DNA from: JAWLFY01 sp964462125
GTDB lineage: Bacteria; Planctomycetota; Planctomycetia; Pirellulales; Pirellulaceae
DNA length: 11,334 nt
Reading direction: 5' to 3'
NCBI GenBank assembly: GCA_964462125.1
Contig: CAYWXT010000192.1
Location: 1 to 11,334, forward strand
Notes under the pieces: generated by a model
The model's input: only the letters and a program-made list of their open reading frames with translations
Told to the model about the DNA's origin: nothing
The model's database searches: none
Shown: piece after piece, positions 6,814-11,334 of the stretch
How positions within the stretch are numbered: position 1 is the stretch's first letter
Layout: each line of letters begins with the position of its first letter
Program-made: the position numbers and the translations under genes

Positions 6814-9800
6814 ATGAAACCGTTTCATCCTTCACCGCTCTCGCGATGGGCCATCTGCTGCATCGCCGTGTGGATCGTATCGTGCTTTCCCGGTGTCGTT
6901 CTAGCCGGCGAGGTGGCCGGGGCACCGGACGAGGTGGCCGGGGCACCGGAGCCGAGCACGGAACGGTCGTTCTACGGGGAGGGAGTCCGGCCGACACCCT
7001 GGCTGGAACCGGAGCAAGAGCGGGCGGGCTTTCATCTGCCCCCTGGATTCGAAGCTCGCTTGTTCGCCTCCGAACCCGACATCGCCAAGCCGCTCAACCT
7101 GGCGTTTGATTCCCAGGGGCGGCTCTGGATGACCCAAACGACGACGTACCCGCATCCGGCCGAGGCGGGAGAGGAACGTGGCGACGCGGTGCTGGTCTTG
7201 GAGGACACCGACGGTGACGGGCGGGCTGACCGCGTGACGACGTTTGCCGATGGTCTGAACATCCCGATCGGGGTGCTTCCTTATGGCGATGGCTGCCTCT
7301 GTTTCAGCATCCCGGACGTGTGGTACCTGCGCGATACCGACGGCGACGGCGTTTGTGATCGACGCGAAAAAGTCCACGGCCCCTTCGACACCAGCCGGGA
7401 CACGCACGGGTTGGTCAATGCTCTGCGGGATGGCGGTGATGGTTGGATCTATGCATGCCACGGGTTCAACAATCAAAGCGAAATCGCCGGGACCGATGGG
7501 CACACCGTCCGCCTTCACTCGGGCAATACGTTCCGTTTTCGTCCCGATGGCAGCCGCGTCGAGCATGTCACACGCGGCCAGGTCAATCCGTTCGGGATGA
7601 CGCGCGATGACTGGGGGTACTGGTATTCCGCCGATTGCCACAGCAAGCCGATCACGCAGCTGATTCCAGGGGCTTGTTATCCCAGTTTTGGCCGTCCCCA
7701 TGACGGGCTCGGCTTCCTGCCCCCGATGGTTGACCATTTGCACGGCAGCACCGCCATCTCCGGAATCACCTTCGTCCCGGAACACTCGTCAATCCAACCG
7801 CTGAGGGGGCAATTCCTCAGCGGAAACGTGATGACCTCGCGGATCAACCGCAACCGATTGACGTATCAAGGGGCGACCGCGCACGGGGAGGAGCTCCCCG
7901 ATTTCCTGACCAGCGATGACCCTTGGTTTCGACCGGTCGACGTCCGACTCGGGCCCGACGAACATTTGTACGTGGCTGATTTCTACAACCGCATCATCGG
8001 TCATTATGAAGTCCCCCTCGATCACCCGGGACGCGATCGGACCAGCGGCCGCATTTGGCAAATCCGCTACCAGGGCAACCCAGAAACAAAAGCAAAGTCT
8101 GAGAAGGCGGCTTCGACCGTTGCCGAGGAGCTTCAAGTGGTCGCGCCGTTAGCCGACTCCGGCGCCCTTGCAGACCATCTCATCGGCCAGGGGTGGCGCG
8201 ACGCTGGCCCTCGACGCCGCATCGCCCTGATCCGGTGGGCCGTGGAAGCGAGGCTTGATGCGGAAGGAGCGGGGGATGGCGAGATCGATGGGGAGCCGCC
8301 TCAACCTGGGCCCAACACCCGGAAAGCCGCACTGCTCGCGCCGATTCGCTCGGCACTGGATGACGCCAATCCCCATGTCCGCCGTGCGGCGGCTGAGGCA
8401 TTGGGCCAGACCGGCAGCGACGAGGACGTCCCAGCGTTGCTCGCGCTGCTCGCATCAACGCCAGAATCCGATCCGGTGTCGCGCCAGACCGCGCGGATCG
8501 CGGTTCGGGACCGGCTGGTCGCGGCGCCGAGCGGTGCGCCGATTTGGTCAATGGTGTCCCAACGGCTGACCGAGGCGCCGCAAGAGGAACCGGCGGAGGA
8601 ACTGGCGTTTGTGTTGTCCGCTGTCGATCGGCCCGAAGTGGTTCCCTGCCTGCTCGACTATCTGCAGCAGTTTCCGAAGGCCTCTCAAGCAGACTTGTTG
8701 ATCCGGCATGCCGCCACCCTCGCTCCTGCCGAACAACTCGCGCGCTGCGTCGGGGTCGCTCGCCAGATTGCCGGCTCGTCACCATCGGCTCAAGCAGCCT
8801 TGATCGAAACGATCACCGAGGATCGCGATGCCGAGGCCTTGCAACAAGCCGCGATCCGCCAGTGGGCAAACGAGATCGCCGCCGGTGCGATCGAGGCGTT
8901 TCAGCGTCAGCGGGCGGGACAAGAATTCCTGATCGACTGGTCGAGCTCCGATGGGGATCCCTGGCCACGTCAACAGCGGCCGATCGCTCAGGGAGAGACC
9001 GCCCAGTTGATGAGCAGTCATCCGCGAGGTGAATCGTATCGCGGGACGCTCCGCTCGGATCCGTTTCCCGCCCCGGCGTCCCTTTCCTTCCATCTCTCGG
9101 GGCACAATGGACCTCCGAACGAACCCGACTCCGGCAAGAATGTCGTGCACCTGATAGCCGAGGCATCGGGTGAAACGCTGCGATCCGCTTCGCCCCCGCG
9201 GAGCGACACCGCTGAGGAGGTCCGGTGGGACCTGTCAGACGTCGTCGGCGACAGAGTCCGGATCGAAGTTCACGATCAAGACGATGGTAACGCTTACGCC
9301 TGGGTTGCGGTTGGACAATTCGACCCGGCCTGGTTGTACCAACCGGCCACAATAGAAAAGTTGAGGTTGGCCGTCGGCCTCGTTCGTCGGTTGGACTTGA
9401 ACGAACCGACGCCAGTCCTTCGCGAACAGCTGTCCGATCGAGGTCTCTCGGCTCGGCTCCGTCTGCATGTCGCCTCCGCATTGCCGCACGCTCGTTCCTC
9501 CGCTGAGACCCGTGTCCTGATCGCGATCGCGTCTGCGGCGGGGTTGGCCGCCGAGCTTGCGGAAGATTTGATCGAACCCATCTTGCATGAGAAGGTGGGC
9601 GGCCAAGAACAGGCAGTGGAGCGACTGCTCCGACTGCTGGGCTCTGCCGAACAAAGAAAGCTGGCACGAAGTTGGCTGACCGAAGGGGCCGACGCCGACC
9701 GGCTCCTGGAACTGGCCGAACGCGGGCGTCTTTCCACCGCCGTTTTTACCGGCGAGGTGGAGCAGATGGTGCGGGCGCGATTGTCCGAGGATCAACGGCA

Positions 9801-10308
9801 ACGGCTTGAGCCCCTGCTGAACAACGCCGACTCCGAAGCGGAGGATCGCATTGAGTTGACACGAAAACTGGAACGCGCCATTCGTGACTCCGCCGCCGAT
9901 CTCTCCCGTGGCCGAGAGCTATACGACAAGCACTGCGCCGCCTGTCATCAACTGCAGGACCGGGGCAAAGTCGTCGGGCCGCAGCTCGACGGGGTCACGA
10001 CCCGAACCATCGGCAGGCTGCTTGAGGATCTCGTGAGTCCCAATCAAAACGTCGACGCCGCTTTCCGCACCACCACCTTTCTGCTCGATGACGGTCGGGT
10101 GATTGTCGGGGTGGTTCAGCATGAAGAGGCGGGTGAGGTGCGTGTTGCCGACGCTGAAGGAAAGACGATTTCGATCGCGGTCGATGCGATTGAGCAGCGC
10201 CAATCGTCCACGCGATCACTGATGCCCGACAACTTCGGTGAACTTCTTTCCGCGCAAGATTTCGCTGATTTGGTGGGGTATGTCCGCGGAGCGGGTGGCC
10301 ACCGGTAG
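6814..10308 (+). CDS. PVC-type heme-binding protein: beta-propeller-like dehydrogenase domain, HEAT repeats, C-terminal cytochrome
   Basis: An 1164-residue exported protein of the planctomycete/verrucomicrobial 'putative membrane-bound dehydrogenase' type. The N-terminal signal could be cleaved after VLA (residue 31), or lipidated at Cys24, since IVSC fits a lipobox. An NHL/sorbosone-dehydrogenase-like propeller domain spans about 68-425, beginning with GFEARLFASEPDIAKPLNLA and holding two calcium-type loops, DTDGDGRAD (131-139) and DTDGDGVCD (174-182). HEAT-like helices follow at about 500-700 (for example DDANPHVRRAAAEALGQTG). A beta-sandwich-like insert is at about 704-840 (VRWDLSDVVGDRVRIEVHD). 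More helices precede the C-terminal cytochrome domain, where CAACH at 1041-1045 would bind heme c and Met1137 in SLMPDNFGELLS is the likely distal ligand. The family is thought to oxidise a sugar-like compound and pass electrons to its heme; this is not proven here. It is last in the probable operon, 11 bases after the membrane protein, with no evident Shine-Dalgarno sequence. Confidence 0.93.
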   Translation: MKPFHPSPLSRWAICCIAVWIVSCFPGVVLAGEVAGAPDEVAGAPEPSTERSFYGEGVRPTPWLEPEQERAGFHLPPGFEARLFASEPDIAKPLNLAFDSQGRLWMTQTTTYPHPAEAGEERGDAVLVLEDTDGDGRADRVTTFADGLNIPIGVLPYGDGCLCFSIPDVWYLRDTDGDGVCDRREKVHGPFDTSRDTHGLVNALRDGGDGWIYACHGFNNQSEIAGTDGHTVRLHSGNTFRFRPDGSRVEHVTRGQVNPFGMTRDDWGYWYSADCHSKPITQLIPGACYPSFGRPHDGLGFLPPMVDHLHGSTAISGITFVPEHSSIQPLRGQFLSGNVMTSRINRNRLTYQGATAHGEELPDFLTSDDPWFRPVDVRLGPDEHLYVADFYNRIIGHYEVPLDHPGRDRTSGRIWQIRYQGNPETKAKSEKAASTVAEELQVVAPLADSGALADHLIGQGWRDAGPRRRIALIRWAVEARLDAEGAGDGEIDGEPPQPGPNTRKAALLAPIRSALDDANPHVRRAAAEALGQTGSDEDVPALLALLASTPESDPVSRQTARIAVRDRLVAAPSGAPIWSMVSQRLTEAPQEEPAEELAFVLSAVDRPEVVPCLLDYLQQFPKASQADLLIRHAATLAPAEQLARCVGVARQIAGSSPSAQAALIETITEDRDAEALQQAAIRQWANEIAAGAIEAFQRQRAGQEFLIDWSSSDGDPWPRQQRPIAQGETAQLMSSHPRGESYRGTLRSDPFPAPASLSFHLSGHNGPPNEPDSGKNVVHLIAEASGETLRSASPPRSDTAEEVRWDLSDVVGDRVRIEVHDQDDGNAYAWVAVGQFDPAWLYQPATIEKLRLAVGLVRRLDLNEPTPVLREQLSDRGLSARLRLHVASALPHARSSAETRVLIAIASAAGLAAELAEDLIEPILHEKVGGQEQAVERLLRLLGSAEQRKLARSWLTEGADADRLLELAERGRLSTAVFTGEVEQMVRARLSEDQRQRLEPLLNNADSEAEDRIELTRKLERAIRDSAADLSRGRELYDKHCAACHQLQDRGKVVGPQLDGVTTRTIGRLLEDLVSPNQNVDAAFRTTTFLLDDGRVIVGVVQHEEAGEVRVADAEGKTISIAVDAIEQRQSSTRSLMPDNFGELLSAQDFADLVGYVRGAGGHR
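6910..6951 (+). repeat. 21-base tandem duplication at the mature N-terminus of the PVC protein
   Basis: Two adjacent 21-base units, 6910-6930 and 6931-6951, differ only in the last base (c versus g). They encode EVAGAPD and EVAGAPE, immediately after the predicted signal cleavage site. The near-identity points to a recent slippage or duplication event in a tolerant spacer. Confidence 0.88.
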
Positions 10309-10376
10309 TCAATCACGAAAGGTCGTTCTGGAAATCGGGGTTGGCGACAAACCCAATTCTTAACGGTGACATAACC
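10309..10376. other. Convergent intergenic gap with a weak hairpin
   Basis: These 68 bases separate the stop of the PVC heme gene from the stop of the minus-strand peptidase-like gene. The only structure I see is a 5-base stem, gggtt at 10338-10342 with aaccc at 10350-10354 and a 7-base loop. It is too short, and the T tract too poor, for a confident intrinsic terminator. Confidence 0.3.
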
Positions 10377-11334
10377 CTAAAGCCGTCTGGTGAAGTGGAG
10401 TTCGAGATCACGGGCCGTGACACCTTGTTTCGCGGCGAGTTGTTCCTTGGCCCATCGCAGGACCGCCTCGAAGGCTTGTCCCAGCCCGCGGCGATAGCTC
10501 AGCGCCGGCACCGTGGGGTGAAGCCAACCGGCGAATTGCAAACAGGCGGTCTCCCCGCCGATCTGCCAGAGCGTCCCCGATCGGCCGGGAGCGTACGTCG
10601 CGGCGTAAGGGCTCTCGACCTCCAACACGTCCCGGATCAACCCGACTTCGGCGATCAGGCTGAACCGCGGATAGTACCGAACCACGGTGAACGGGACTTT
10701 GCCGTCGGAGGTCAGCGATATCCCTTCGCGGGCAACATCGGTGGGCAAGGCGGAGGCGGGTCGAACAGTGAGACTTGGTGGCGCTTCGTGTGGCGAAACC
10801 CAGCCGGCCTCCAGCAGTTGCCTCTGGGAAATCTCCACCAACGCCGCGTCGACCCCGTTTCCGCCCCGGCGGCCCGTCCGCGCGATCAGCCGCCCGGTCA
10901 ATTCGTGCGAGCCGGTTCCCGACGCGTCAGGAACCAGCACACCGACGCCCCGGCCGGCTTCGGGGACTTGGCGGACGTGCCAAAACGGGTGCCCCACGGT
11001 GATCACACCCCAAGCAAACGTTGCGGCCTCGCTTACCCTCCAGGCAATCAAACCCGACGCCGTGGCGGTTTGGCTCGTGGCCTCATGACGGACCGTCAGC
11101 CGGGTCACACGCAGCCGGCTCGGCTCCGCCTGCACGACGTCGGTCGGTAGACGCACCCTCACAAACTCCTCGCCCCGTCGAAGCCGCACCTCTTCGATCG
11201 CTGGAATCCGTTCCCGTTTCGCCCGTGGCGACCGCTTGCGTGTGACCAAGAAGCAGATCGCATCCTGGCGACTGGGATCCAATTGGGAATCACGTTCAGC
11301 GATCCCGAACCCGATTTCCCTGACTCCCTGCCCG
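10377..11334 (-). CDS. Probable divergent chymotrypsin-fold (S1-like) serine peptidase, 5'-truncated
   Basis: The minus-strand frame stays open to the window edge. The TTG at 11282 lies inside a coherent sequence (GVREIGFGIAERDSQLDPS), so the true start is outside; 318 residues are visible. The N-terminal part (GFGIAERD, AICFLVTRKR, IPAIEEV, RLPTDVV) resembles the leader found in some bacterial trypsin-like proteins, which typically read GVGIGE, AVVVYVxxK, IPxxI and PTDVVE. Further on I see a His in GVITVGHPF (visible residue 115), an Asp in GVDAALVE (162) and a Ser in APGRSGTLW (252). The His-Asp and Asp-Ser spacings of 47 and 90 are close to those of chymotrypsin (45 and 93), and ACLQFAGW after the Ser matches the usual strand. 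The canonical GDSG is GRSG here, so activity is uncertain. No membrane segment is visible. It is convergent with the PVC gene and not part of that operon. Fold assignment is inferred from motifs and order, not from an alignment. Confidence 0.68.
   Translation of the reverse strand, partial: GQGVREIGFGIAERDSQLDPSRQDAICFLVTRKRSPRAKRERIPAIEEVRLRRGEEFVRVRLPTDVVQAEPSRLRVTRLTVRHEATSQTATASGLIAWRVSEAATFAWGVITVGHPFWHVRQVPEAGRGVGVLVPDASGTGSHELTGRLIARTGRRGGNGVDAALVEISQRQLLEAGWVSPHEAPPSLTVRPASALPTDVAREGISLTSDGKVPFTVVRYYPRFSLIAEVGLIRDVLEVESPYAATYAPGRSGTLWQIGGETACLQFAGWLHPTVPALSYRRGLGQAFEAVLRWAKEQLAAKQGVTARDLELHFTRRL

Noticed and set aside
8813..9667. A 284-codon minus-strand frame inside the PVC heme gene
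   Set aside because: It is very rich in Arg, Pro and Ser, has no domain, and lies wholly inside a well-supported gene.
10294..10303. Palindrome ggtggccacc at the end of the PVC gene as a terminator
   Set aside because: It has no loop, no following T run, and lies within the coding sequence.
1..11334. CRISPR array, tRNA, rRNA, insertion sequence or phage genes
   Set aside because: I looked for regularly spaced repeats, cloverleaf-like structures, transposase or integrase motifs and terminal inverted repeats, and saw none.

Overview
The window looks like a chromosomal segment from a planctomycete, probably a member of the Pirellulaceae. It is GC-rich by eye, and it carries families characteristic of the Planctomycetes-Verrucomicrobia group: a DUF1549/DUF1553 cytochrome-type protein paired with a DUF1501 protein, a Tat-exported Gfo/Idh/MocA oxidoreductase, and a giant PVC-type protein with a beta-propeller-like N-terminus and a C-terminal CxxCH cytochrome domain. 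I see no tRNA, rRNA, CRISPR, insertion sequence or phage gene. The coding density is high and no stretch over 300 bases lacks a gene.

Layout: seven genes in four blocks. (1) A plus-strand pair at 1-2752: a 5'-truncated DUF1549/DUF1553 gene followed after 16 bases by a Tat-signal DUF1501 gene. (2) A minus-strand single gene at 2820-4271 for a TlpA-like thioredoxin lipoprotein with a long Pro/Asp linker. It is convergent with block 1 and divergent from block 3. (3) A plus-strand run at 4442-10308: a Gfo/Idh/MocA oxidoreductase, a DUF6159-like polytopic membrane protein and an 1164-residue PVC heme protein, with gaps of 45 and 11 bases. This is a probable operon, with its promoter in the 170-base divergent gap at 4272-4441. 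(4) A minus-strand gene at 10377-11334, cut off at its 5' end by the window edge, which I read as a divergent chymotrypsin-fold peptidase.

Functionally, nearly everything is predicted to be exported or membrane-bound: two Tat substrates, a lipoprotein, a polytopic membrane protein, and one Sec-type or lipoprotein precursor. My inference is that the block 3 genes support oxidation of a sugar or polyol outside the cytoplasm, with electrons passing to c-type heme. The TlpA-like lipoprotein could supply the thiol-disulfide chemistry needed by CxxCH proteins on both sides of it. The substrate cannot be read from the sequence.

The most notable points are the last gene, whose His, Asp and Ser spacing closely matches chymotrypsin although its serine motif is GRSG rather than GDSG, and short in-frame repeats in three exported proteins near the signal or just after it. 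I found no clear evidence of a wholly new multi-gene system.
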